NCBI RefSeq assembly: GCF_000314855.2 | Contig: NZ_KB233224.1 | Span: forward strand, 355,426 to 419,425 | Direction of reading: 5' to 3' | Length of the DNA stretch: 64,000 bases | Source: Providencia burhodogranariea DSM 19968 | Lineage (GTDB): Bacteria > Pseudomonadota > Gammaproteobacteria > Enterobacterales > Enterobacteriaceae | In this document: piece after piece, positions 21,042 to 28,906 of the stretch | Numbering within the stretch: the first letter of the stretch is position 1 | How the letters are laid out: every line of letters begins with the position of its first letter | Program-made: the position numbers and the translations under genes | The notes under the pieces: generated by a model | The model's input: the letters and a program-made list of their open reading frames with translations, nothing else | What the model was told of the DNA's origin: nothing | Database searches by the model: none

Positions 21042-22007
21042 TTAGCTTTTAGAAAACAGCTGGGGAATATTAATCCCTTTCAAAAAAATGAAGGCTAATA
21101 GTAAGCTGCCCCATAGCGCCATTGTAATATAACTGCTAACACCGAGAATATTTAAGCCACTTTCTAGCATTTGCAGCAAAATTAGCGCCATTACGATACC
21201 AAATACTCGCCCAAAACCACCATCAGGATTAATACCGCCTAAGACTACCGCCAGAATAGAAACTAACAGATAAGACTCACCATAAGAGGCTTTAGCAGAG
21301 TTAAGCTTTGACATCATTAATAGCGCAGCAATAACGCATAAAACTGAAGACAAAATATAAACCCAAACCAGCGTTTTACGTGTATTAATACCTGAATAAT
21401 AAGCAGCTCGTTCATTTGAACCAACCAAATAAAGAGTTCGACCAAAAGTTGTTTTCTCTAAAATAACCCACACAACCGCCACAACAACCAAAAACACGAG
21501 CAGTGGAGCAGGAATTCCTAGGATGTTTGCGCTATTAATCCCTAAGATATATTCAGGGAAATTAGAAATAGCCGAGCCCTTGGATATCAAAATATTGATA
21601 CCATTAAGCAGAGTCATAATACCCAGCGTCGCAAGAATAGGTGATACTCTCACTACCGCTATCAGAAAACCATTAATTGACCCAATGACTAGCGCCATGG
21701 CTAAACCAGAAAGTATCACCAGGACAAAGCTACTGATCGTCGGCGGATAATGAGTTGCAACCCATGCCATCACTAAACCACAGGCGTTCATCGTGGCAAT
21801 AATCGATAGGTTAATCCCACCGGTAAGCATAGTAACCGCCATTGCTAATGCTAATACACCAAGCACTGGTATCTGAGTGGCAATAGATTGAAAGTTAGCT
21901 GAAGACCAAAAAATGTTTGGAATCAAAAAGCTGAAGGCAACCACTACCGCTGCAATTAATAAACTCAGGTAAATCTCAACATTATCTTTTACTTTTTTTG
22001 CGCTCAT
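21042..22007 (-). CDS. Sugar ABC transporter permease (CUT2 family)
   Basis: 321 aa, about eight to ten hydrophobic segments, with the RbsC/AraH-family signatures FWSSANFQSIATQIPVLGVLA, GGINLSI, GSINGFLIAVVRVSPILATLG and LAVVLGGINPDGGFGR. Second of two non-identical permeases that would form a heterodimeric channel. Last gene of the leftward operon SBP-ATPase-permease-permease, two bases after the first permease; followed by a strong terminator. Substrate most likely L-arabinose because of its place beside araC-araBAD; that is inference. Confidence 0.88.
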   Translation of the reverse strand: MSAKKVKDNVEIYLSLLIAAVVVAFSFLIPNIFWSSANFQSIATQIPVLGVLALAMAVTMLTGGINLSIIATMNACGLVMAWVATHYPPTISSFVLVILSGLAMALVIGSINGFLIAVVRVSPILATLGIMTLLNGINILISKGSAISNFPEYILGINSANILGIPAPLLVFLVVVAVVWVILEKTTFGRTLYLVGSNERAAYYSGINTRKTLVWVYILSSVLCVIAALLMMSKLNSAKASYGESYLLVSILAVVLGGINPDGGFGRVFGIVMALILLQMLESGLNILGVSSYITMALWGSLLLAFIFLKGINIPQLFSKS

Positions 22008-22009
22008 GA

Positions 22010-22984
22010 TTAAACCCCCTGACTCTTACGCTGGCTCCATGCAGTCATGCTAATACTGATTACGATGACTAAGCCAGTTACCACGGTATGCCAATATGAA
22101 GAGATACCTAACAAATTAAGACCATTTTGTAGTACGGCGAGTAGTGTTACCCCGAGTAACGTACCTAGCAATGTGCCCTTTCCACCAATAATGCTAGTGC
22201 CGCCCAATACAACTGCGGCTAATACTGTCAGCTCATAGCCTAGCAAAGAGTCTGGGGCAACAGTCAAGACAGTTGCTGATTGAACAACACCCGCAATACC
22301 GGACATTAGCCCCATATAACCATAAACAAATAATTGCAGTTTAAATATGCCAAATCCCATACGAGAAGCGGCTTCTTTATTTCCACCCATCGCATATATC
22401 ATGCGACCCACACTGGTTTTATTCATAATGACTGCAGTTAACGCCACAACAGCGACTAAAGTAATAATTTGCAAACTTAAACCATAGTCGTAGCCATCTG
22501 CTGCAGTAAATTGAAAGAGCATTACCCCGTGTTCAAACCATTCAGGATAGCTATATAGCCAAACACCTTTAGTCAGATAAAGGAGTAATCCATAAAATAT
22601 ATTCAGCGTTGAGATGGTAATAATGATTGAAGGTACTTTTAGTCGATTAACTAACGCCGCGTTAACTAATCCCAATAGCAAGCCAACGCCTCCAGACAGA
22701 GCAAATGCAATCGCAAAGTTGCCAGTAGTGCCTTGAATTAAGGTCACCATAATATATTGAGAAATAATAACCATCGCCGGAAACGAAATATCAATCCCGC
22801 CGGATATCAGTACAATAAATAACCCACACGCTAAGATTGTTAGCATTGCGTAGTTATTTAATAAATCGTACATATTACTTAGTGTCATAAAGTCATCGCT
22901 GGCAAACGATAGATAGCCACCGATGATAATAATGATTAAACCTAGAAATAATTCGTGGCCTTTAATACCGAATTTGTTAACCAT
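22010..22984 (-). CDS. Sugar ABC transporter permease (CUT2 family)
   Basis: 324 aa with many membrane segments and the family motifs FIVLISGGIDISFPA, NRLKVPSIIITISTLN, GGNKEAASRMGF and AAVVLGGTSIIGGKG. Pairs with the permease encoded immediately downstream. Its start overlaps the end of the ATPase gene by eight bases, showing translational coupling. The paired-permease arrangement resembles the autoinducer-2 (LsrCD) and rhamnose transporters more than the single-permease AraFGH system. Confidence 0.88.
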   Translation of the reverse strand: MVNKFGIKGHELFLGLIIIIIGGYLSFASDDFMTLSNMYDLLNNYAMLTILACGLFIVLISGGIDISFPAMVIISQYIMVTLIQGTTGNFAIAFALSGGVGLLLGLVNAALVNRLKVPSIIITISTLNIFYGLLLYLTKGVWLYSYPEWFEHGVMLFQFTAADGYDYGLSLQIITLVAVVALTAVIMNKTSVGRMIYAMGGNKEAASRMGFGIFKLQLFVYGYMGLMSGIAGVVQSATVLTVAPDSLLGYELTVLAAVVLGGTSIIGGKGTLLGTLLGVTLLAVLQNGLNLLGISSYWHTVVTGLVIVISISMTAWSQRKSQGV

Positions 22985-24458
22985 TAACCACCTCAGACAG
23001 AATATTTTCTGTTATTTCCCCAGGTAAGTAGGAAGATGTTATTTCACCTTTACGCATCACTAAAATCCGATGACTGTTAAAGAAAGCTTCATCAATTTCA
23101 TCGGTAATCATCAACACAGCGATACCTTTTTGCGCTAGCGCTGAAATTATCTGATAAATCCCCGCTTTATTCGCAATATCCACCCCCACTGTGGGCGCAT
23201 CAAGAATCAAAACTTTTGGATTAATCGCGAGCCATTTGGCAATCGCTACACGTTGAGCATTACCTCCTGATAACGTGTTGACGGGTAGGTTTACACTGCC
23301 AATTTTAATCGTGAGTTGCTCAATTAAATCAACGACAACCTTGTCGGCTTTCGGTTTATTTAGCAGTTGTAATGGTGTTTTCAATCGATTTAAAATTGTT
23401 GAAATTATATTATCGTTAATTGATTGCTCCATTACTAAGCCTGTGCTCATACGGTCTTCCGATACATAACCGATCCCTGCTTTAATGGCATCTCGGTTAC
23501 TCGAAAAATGCACAGGATGACCTGCAAGATGAATTTCCCCGCTATCAGGCTTAGTCAGCCCAAATAGACTAAGGCAAAGCTCAGTTCTTCCAGCTCCTAA
23601 CAATCCGGTAATTGCGACGATTTCACCTTGATGTATCTGAAAAGAAATATTGCGATATTCTTGCCCACGACTAAGGTTTTTCACTTCTAATGCAATGTTA
23701 TTTTTTTGGTGAATTGGCGGTAATACGGCATAAGAAAACTCTTTGCCAGTCATTAGAAATGCGAGCTTTTTATTATCAATGTCTGCGGCAGGATAAGTAC
23801 CAATCCATTTCCCATCTTTTAATACCGTAATGCGATCGGAAATTTCCATCACTTCATCAAGGCGATGACTAACGAAAACGACACAGATATTTTTTTTCTT
23901 AAGATCATGCACTACCCGTAATAGCCCTTTTACTTCTTGCATAGTTAAAGAGGCTGTAGGTTCATCCATAATAATCAGTTTGGCTTCTTGTGAAAGCGCA
24001 CGACAAATGGCGACTATTTGCCGCTGAGCAATGGGTAGAGATTCAACTGTCGCATCGAGATCTAGCTGCGTATCAATGCTTTTCAATGTTTGTTCGGCTA
24101 TTCGACGTATTTCTCGTTTATTGACGAGAAATTTATGATGGTATTGATGAATACCAATATTTTCGGCAACGGTTAAATTAGGGAATAATGATAAATCTTG
24201 ATAAATAACCTGAATACCCGCTTTAACTGAGTCTATCGGTGATAGCTGTGAATACGATTTTCCTGCAATAACAATGTCTGCGCCCGTATCCGGTTGATAA
24301 ACACCCGATATAATCTTAATTAGCGTTGATTTACCACAACCATTCTGTCCAGCTAAACAGTGAACCTCTCCAGGAAGTAGCGTCAATGCCATATTATCGA
24401 GCGCCTTCACACCGTAGAAGGTTTTGCTGATATTACCCAGTGAAATAAATGGTTCCAT
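22977..24458 (-). CDS. Sugar ABC transporter ATPase (CUT2 family, duplicated NBD)
   Basis: 493 aa with two ABC cassettes. First: Walker A GQNGCGKST near residue 36, signature-region LPIAQRQIVAICRAL and Walker B LIIMDEPTA. Second half has a degenerate Walker A (GLLGAGRTEL), LSGGNAQRVAIAKWL and VLILDAPTVGVD, as usual for RbsA/XylG/AraG. Hydrolyses ATP to drive sugar uptake. A 91-bp gap with a strong hairpin separates it from the binding-protein gene upstream, and it overlaps the first permease. Confidence 0.9.
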   Translation of the reverse strand: MEPFISLGNISKTFYGVKALDNMALTLLPGEVHCLAGQNGCGKSTLIKIISGVYQPDTGADIVIAGKSYSQLSPIDSVKAGIQVIYQDLSLFPNLTVAENIGIHQYHHKFLVNKREIRRIAEQTLKSIDTQLDLDATVESLPIAQRQIVAICRALSQEAKLIIMDEPTASLTMQEVKGLLRVVHDLKKKNICVVFVSHRLDEVMEISDRITVLKDGKWIGTYPAADIDNKKLAFLMTGKEFSYAVLPPIHQKNNIALEVKNLSRGQEYRNISFQIHQGEIVAITGLLGAGRTELCLSLFGLTKPDSGEIHLAGHPVHFSSNRDAIKAGIGYVSEDRMSTGLVMEQSINDNIISTILNRLKTPLQLLNKPKADKVVVDLIEQLTIKIGSVNLPVNTLSGGNAQRVAIAKWLAINPKVLILDAPTVGVDIANKAGIYQIISALAQKGIAVLMITDEIDEAFFNSHRILVMRKGEITSSYLPGEITENILSEVVNG

Positions 24459-24498
24459 TTCGACCTCTTATAGGCTGATAATTTTTATATTCAAATAC

Positions 24499-24534
24499 AT
24501 ACGTCCTTGCCATTCACGTTCGGCAAGGACGTAT
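24499..24534 (-). terminator. Hairpin between binding-protein and ATPase genes
   Basis: Perfect 13-bp inverted repeat ATACGTCCTTGCC (24499-24511) / GGCAAGGACGTAT (24522-24534) with a 10-base loop, 15 bases after the binding-protein stop. There is no clear T-run, so it is better read as a 3' mRNA-stabilising or attenuating hairpin that keeps binding protein more abundant than the membrane parts, as in malE-malF. The role is inferred. Confidence 0.6.
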
Positions 24535-24549
24535 TTGGAACGATAATTC

Positions 24550-25533
24550 TTAGTACAAACTATCTACATTATCTTTTGTAACGCGTAAAACTTTATGGAA
24601 TTTGATGATGCGTTTATCCATATCAACATCGGCTTTACCAAGATTAGGAATTTCTAAATCTTGAGTGATCTCTTCGCCTTTAAGAATTTTGTCTGCAACT
24701 GCAGTTAATGCATAACCCGCAGAAGCTGGATCATAAGTTACGCCCATTGTGATATCGCCACTCTTAACGAGAGATGCGGCTTGAGATGGGATCATCATGC
24801 CAAAGACGAAAACTTTATCGCGTGCACGTTTCTCTTTCACTGCACGGCCAGCTCCAATTGGGCCCTGTGACCCAAATGCCACTACCCCTTTCATCGTTGG
24901 ATGAGCTTTCATCAGGTCTAATGTAGTGCGACGTGCATCATCAATATTTTCCGCTACAGGCATTCGGCTAGTAACTTCATACATTTCTGGATAATGTTCT
25001 TTTTGGTATTTAACAAACAAATCGGCCCATAAATTATGCTGAGGCACTGTCAAGCCCCCGACATAAATAACATAACCGCCTTTACCGCCCATTACTTTCG
25101 CCATTTCCTCGACATTATCAGCTGCAAATTTTTCATTATCGATAATCTCTACGTCCCAGTTAGCACTTGGTTGTCCCGGCGACTCGTTAGTTAATACCAC
25201 GATCCCTGCTTCACGTGCTTTCTTGAAGACAGGCTCCAACACGTTGGCATCATTCGGTACGATAGAGATAGCAGATACTTTTTTAGCAATTAAATCTTCA
25301 ATAATTTTAACCTGCTGAGGGGCATCAGTACTGGATGGACCAACTTGATAAGCATTAATTCCCAATTCTTTCCCTGCTTCAGTCACACCATCACCCATGC
25401 GATTAAACCAAGGCATTCCGCCAATTTTTGAAATATTTACCACTTCAACTTCTTGTGCGATTGCCGCTGTAGAGCACATAATTAACCCCAGTAAACTGGC
25501 AGATAATAGTTTCCCTAAATTTATTTTATTCAT
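24550..25533 (-). CDS. Periplasmic sugar-binding protein of ABC transporter
   Basis: 327 aa from ATG 25533, preceded by AGAGG six bases upstream (a longer start at 25557 would destroy the signal peptide). Signal peptide at residues 1-24, cleavage after AAIA. Type I periplasmic-binding fold with KIGGMPWFNRMGDGV, KVSAISIVPNDANVLEPV and GVVAFGSQGPIGAGRAV, closest by eye to the LsrB/RhaS-like (DUF-free CUT2) receptors, not to E. coli AraF. First gene of the operon. The neighbouring ara genes and candidate AraC/CRP sites point to L-arabinose; autoinducer-2 or another pentose cannot be excluded. Confidence 0.85.
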   Translation of the reverse strand: MNKINLGKLLSASLLGLIMCSTAAIAQEVEVVNISKIGGMPWFNRMGDGVTEAGKELGINAYQVGPSSTDAPQQVKIIEDLIAKKVSAISIVPNDANVLEPVFKKAREAGIVVLTNESPGQPSANWDVEIIDNEKFAADNVEEMAKVMGGKGGYVIYVGGLTVPQHNLWADLFVKYQKEHYPEMYEVTSRMPVAENIDDARRTTLDLMKAHPTMKGVVAFGSQGPIGAGRAVKEKRARDKVFVFGMMIPSQAASLVKSGDITMGVTYDPASAGYALTAVADKILKGEEITQDLEIPNLGKADVDMDKRIIKFHKVLRVTKDNVDSLY

Positions 25534-26435
25534 CTCATACCTCTGTCCGGTGGTCAAAATAACGGGTAATCATTTCATTATTTATCTTTAGATAAACATT
25601 TAGCGTTTTCTTTTTTTTCATTGTAATACTGAGTTCGCATCAGCTAAAAAAGAATGTTTTTATTACGATTATTGAGGAAACATTCGTGTTAAAACAAAGG
25701 GGTTACCCTTAATAACTCTTTATTCTCTACGATGCTAGTTGTACAACCTATCACTGCACATCAATACGATGGATAAAAATATCGTTATAAACGATGTTGT
25801 GTATCTATCTGGCAATAAAGCTTATTTTAACATTCCATTAATAATGGTTTACTCGTTGTAGAAATGTAGAGCTTTAATGCTCAAACAGTTATGTAATTAT
25901 TGGTTGTTTATATGGATATTTGCGCCTACCTTCTAGTTTGAGAGCAAGATCACAAATATTATGATAGCTAAATTCGCGATTTCTTCATGCTGATATCAAG
26001 ATGATTTAGTACAGTAAGAATAATTAAGCTTCCTCACTTGTTGGGTATTTATATCGTAATAAATAACGGTTAAAACATCCTTATTACATCTATTTTTTTA
26101 ATTACTTAATCCTTAGCTGATATATTTAAATTAACGAATTATTTAATGTTTAATACAAACTAATAGTTTAAAATCAAAAAATAAAAATCAATTTAACATC
26201 ATAGAGTTAAAAACAATGAAAATATTAAATAAGAGAAAAATGAAAATTAATAATTAGCACATAGCCTATTCATTAATTAAATCACTAATATAACTATGTA
26301 TTGAAATTGATATGCTAGAAATATATTTAAAACAAAAAATATCGTATAGCATAGGGTAGATTTGCCAACAACATAATAAATATTAGGCTGATAGTGCCCT
26401 ATGTCGTGGGATATGATAAAAACTAACTGTTAAAT
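25534..26435. other. AT-rich intergenic region between sugar transporter and first fimbrial operon
   Basis: About 900 bp; contains the transporter's control sites (25768-25954) on its right-hand side of the gene, and beyond 25.96 kb only AT-rich sequence with stops in every frame. It marks the change from backbone-like to accessory sequence. Confidence 0.5.
25768..25954 (-). promoter_or_regulatory. Candidate AraC and CRP sites upstream of the sugar transporter
   Basis: On the minus strand, a CRP-like TGTGATCTTGCTCTCA lies at 25954-25939, then AGGCGCAAATATCCATA at 25927-25911 (three of the consensus TAGC/TCCATA differences only in the first half) and CGATATTTTTATCCATC at 25784-25768, whose ATTTTTATCCAT core is the same as the E. 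coli araI1 core. The order CRP site then AraC site fits an arabinose-induced promoter. They are 235-420 bp from the ATG, so a long leader would be needed. Not tested by matrix search. Confidence 0.45.
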
Positions 26436-26462
26436 GAAAAACCCGACTTGCGTTAGTCGGGG
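26436..26462 (-). terminator. Terminator of the first ecp operon
   Basis: CCCGACT (26442-26448), six-base loop, AGTCGGG (26455-26461), followed on the minus strand by TTTTTCATTT. It lies about 90 bp past the ecpE stop, so it ends the leftward fimbrial transcript. Confidence 0.8.
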
Positions 26463-26471
26463 CCTATAAAC

Positions 26472-26520
26472 CGGATAGCTTGATGTCTAAGGTCATCGAT
26501 ATCCTTCCATCTCATGACTA
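26472..26520 (+). pseudogene. Fragment of the 5' end of the RluA-family gene
   Basis: GGATAGCTTGATGTCTAAGG and the next ~28 bases repeat, with a few changes, the ribosome site and first codons of the pseudouridine synthase at 4866-4920 (MSKVIDILPSHD versus MSKIIDTF...CHD). It then hits a stop (TAG at 26518-26520). It is too short to be a gene and lies exactly at the 3' border of the first fimbrial operon, so it looks like a recombination scar. Confidence 0.6.
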
Positions 26521-26551
26521 GTTCTCGGAAATTTCGACAACATCCATCAGG

Positions 26552-27229
26552 TTAACCACAATTACCAATAGGATAATATTTATCAAAAATAACAATATAC
26601 TTTCGACTTTTCTTTTTTAAACGAATGTCTTTAAACTCCTGATTAGGCAATAAATAAAGCACATAAGGCTGTGAGTCATCATCCATATCACAATTTTCAT
26701 GAACTAATACTCTAAAATAGGTATTTCCCGTATTTTTAAGTACGCCCTCACTTTGATTGATATCATATTTAAAATCTGGATTTTTTGGCCTCACAACAAA
26801 ATAGGTTTCTAAACTAACCGTTGGGTAAAATAAAGGTTGTTTCCTATTTTCATCCTCATCTCGCATGTCAAGAGGTGTTTCACTAATAATAATTTTATAG
26901 TAACGCTCTCTATTATCTTCTGGCCCTCGATAAAAAATCTTAAAGAATTCTTGTTCTCTCGGTAATAATATTTTTTTAAGTGGAGTAAATATAATTTCTC
27001 CATCTTGAATTGAGCGCCCTTGTTCATTACTGCCTGGTTTATCAATTTGATAGGCGCTAAAATTATATAAATTAGTTTTTTTTGTATTATTAAGATACGG
27101 CTTAGAAAAAAACTGCATCCCTGGCTCCATTGACGAGATATCAGAGTCAATGTATAGAGCGAACGCATTACTTCTGGACAAAAACAATACCATCAGTAAT
27201 AGAACTTTCAATAAGGAAATTAGCTTCAT
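26552..27229 (-). CDS. ecpE: EcpE-like periplasmic chaperone, locus 1
   Basis: 225 aa from ATG 27229; this start gives a signal peptide (MKLISLLKVLLLMVLFL..NAFA) and matches the second copy's length exactly, whereas the frame is open to 27289 over the end of ecpD. Two immunoglobulin-like domains of the alternative chaperone-usher type, with ILLPREQEFFKIFYRG and SLETYFVVRP in place of the classical PapD motifs. Acts in the periplasm on subunits, probably the tip protein encoded just upstream. Last gene of ecpABCDE. Confidence 0.82.
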   Translation of the reverse strand: MKLISLLKVLLLMVLFLSRSNAFALYIDSDISSMEPGMQFFSKPYLNNTKKTNLYNFSAYQIDKPGSNEQGRSIQDGEIIFTPLKKILLPREQEFFKIFYRGPEDNRERYYKIIISETPLDMRDEDENRKQPLFYPTVSLETYFVVRPKNPDFKYDINQSEGVLKNTGNTYFRVLVHENCDMDDDSQPYVLYLLPNQEFKDIRLKKKSRKYIVIFDKYYPIGNCG

Positions 27230-27264
27230 ATTTACAAATCCAAAACTAGACTTAAGGGAAATAC

Positions 27265-28881
27265 TTATTGGATATCCGGCCCTGTCCAAATTGCCTTAAC
27301 GGTCACAGTGCCGCTCGCCGATACAGTTCCTAGCCAATCAATACCATCCAAAGTAAATAATGAATTAGCCTCATTCATCGGAAATAATAAATCCAGATTT
27401 GTTCTATAAAATGAACCTAAATCTTCGTTTGGCCTATCCCATGGAGTTTCCTCCCATAACGCATTTTTCAGCGAAATTTCATTACTATCACAGCTTGCTC
27501 GATGTGATTCCTTTGAGCCATTATTATTTTTGAATGAAAGGTAAGCAGAAAATGGCACATTAAACTTATTATCATCTGAACTAAATAAACAATAAGATTG
27601 GTTTTTTAAAGTTGTCTTGGGGCCATCAACTTTAGCAGTAATAGAATCGGCTTGTCTTGGACCACTCGTCGTAACGATATAATTAAATTCAATCGGCGGC
27701 TCATTACCACCAACTTTTCCCGTTTTCGATTGGTGTGGATTAAAATCCGCAGGAATTATACTAATCCCATAATCTCTTGGTTTAATAACAAGGTAATTTG
27801 AGGGAGTAAACTCATAATACCCTGATTGTGGTAATGATGATTCGAACCCAAAGGTATACACACTATCAGCGAGTGTCACTGTTGAATTTGGAGAAGCATC
27901 AACAATTGACTTTAAATACGTATTTGTGAGGAAAACATCAATGCTTTTGGAACCGTTCGTAAATATTTCAGACATATTCGTCGTTGAAGACCAATTTGTC
28001 CAACGAGCACTATTGCTCCCTTTATATTGGATCCTTGAAGCCGTTGGCGCTCTCGTTAAGCCTAATTTTTGGTGATCGATATACATACGAACAGTAAAGG
28101 TGCCACTAATCGATGCCCCTTTGGTTTCTAGCTCAACCAATTTACAAATAATACCGGAATCTCTCCCAACGATCGCTGTAGAACAAAAATTAGAGCCTAG
28201 ACCAATGGTCGGGTTACCATTACTATCAACAAAAACCTCCTGTAATGCATCCGTCCCTTTAAGAATAATATGCCCTCTTTTATTTGTGGGAATATAGTGT
28301 TGTTGCGTGTCTTTTCGCCCGCTACTAGTCATACAGGTCGTGGTGTTAAGGTCGTAATCATCGCGGCTAGTGCAGGTTCTTAAATCAAATGTATATGCTG
28401 TCCCTGGAGGTATTTCTGCCAACCAACGATAAAATGCTTCCGAAAAAATCGGCCTTGAGTATTGTGATTCACCCGGTGTTCCTGTTTGTTGAACCTTATA
28501 GACCCCATTATCGCGTAATTGTTGTGCTGGCCAATAAGATGTCGCAGGGCAATTTCGGCTACTTGTCATACATCTATTCCCTAAAAAGGGCTGGTTTACT
28601 GGTGAATTTTCTAACCAAATATCACCAATATTATAAGCAGAGCTAAAAGGTGTACCTGTATATCCCATATAACCCAGACTTATTTGACTATTTCTTTGAT
28701 ATTTAGTGAATACATTCGAACCCGAAAAACGAGGATCGATTCTATTAGCAACAATAAAGAATTCATTATCAACTTGGTTCTCAACAATAACATATTCCTG
28801 TAATGCTGCTGTTGCTGCAAACGTATTAGGAGCCAAAGCCATTAATGAATAAATTAATCCTGATATCGAGAAGAATCGCAT
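27265..28881 (-). CDS. ecpD: EcpD-like fimbrial tip adhesin, locus 1
   Basis: 538 aa, close to the E. coli EcpD length. Signal peptide at 1-22. The N-terminal two thirds (about 23-350) would be the receptor-binding part with several cysteines (RCMTSSRNCPA, CTSRDDYDLNTTTC); the C-terminal third (PQSGYYEFTPSNYLVIKPRD to the end) is nearly the same as in the second locus and should be the pilin-like domain handled by the chaperone. Follows the usher by 25 bp. Binding target unknown. Confidence 0.8.
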   Translation of the reverse strand: MRFFSISGLIYSLMALAPNTFAATAALQEYVIVENQVDNEFFIVANRIDPRFSGSNVFTKYQRNSQISLGYMGYTGTPFSSAYNIGDIWLENSPVNQPFLGNRCMTSSRNCPATSYWPAQQLRDNGVYKVQQTGTPGESQYSRPIFSEAFYRWLAEIPPGTAYTFDLRTCTSRDDYDLNTTTCMTSSGRKDTQQHYIPTNKRGHIILKGTDALQEVFVDSNGNPTIGLGSNFCSTAIVGRDSGIICKLVELETKGASISGTFTVRMYIDHQKLGLTRAPTASRIQYKGSNSARWTNWSSTTNMSEIFTNGSKSIDVFLTNTYLKSIVDASPNSTVTLADSVYTFGFESSLPQSGYYEFTPSNYLVIKPRDYGISIIPADFNPHQSKTGKVGGNEPPIEFNYIVTTSGPRQADSITAKVDGPKTTLKNQSYCLFSSDDNKFNVPFSAYLSFKNNNGSKESHRASCDSNEISLKNALWEETPWDRPNEDLGSFYRTNLDLLFPMNEANSLFTLDGIDWLGTVSASGTVTVKAIWTGPDIQ

Positions 28882-28906
28882 ATTATATAAACCTTTAAAT
28901 AAATAA

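Noticed and set aside
24550-25533. Calling the binding protein AraF
   Set aside because: Sequence resembles LsrB/RhaS-like receptors more than E. coli AraF, so the symbol was left empty although arabinose is the likely ligand.
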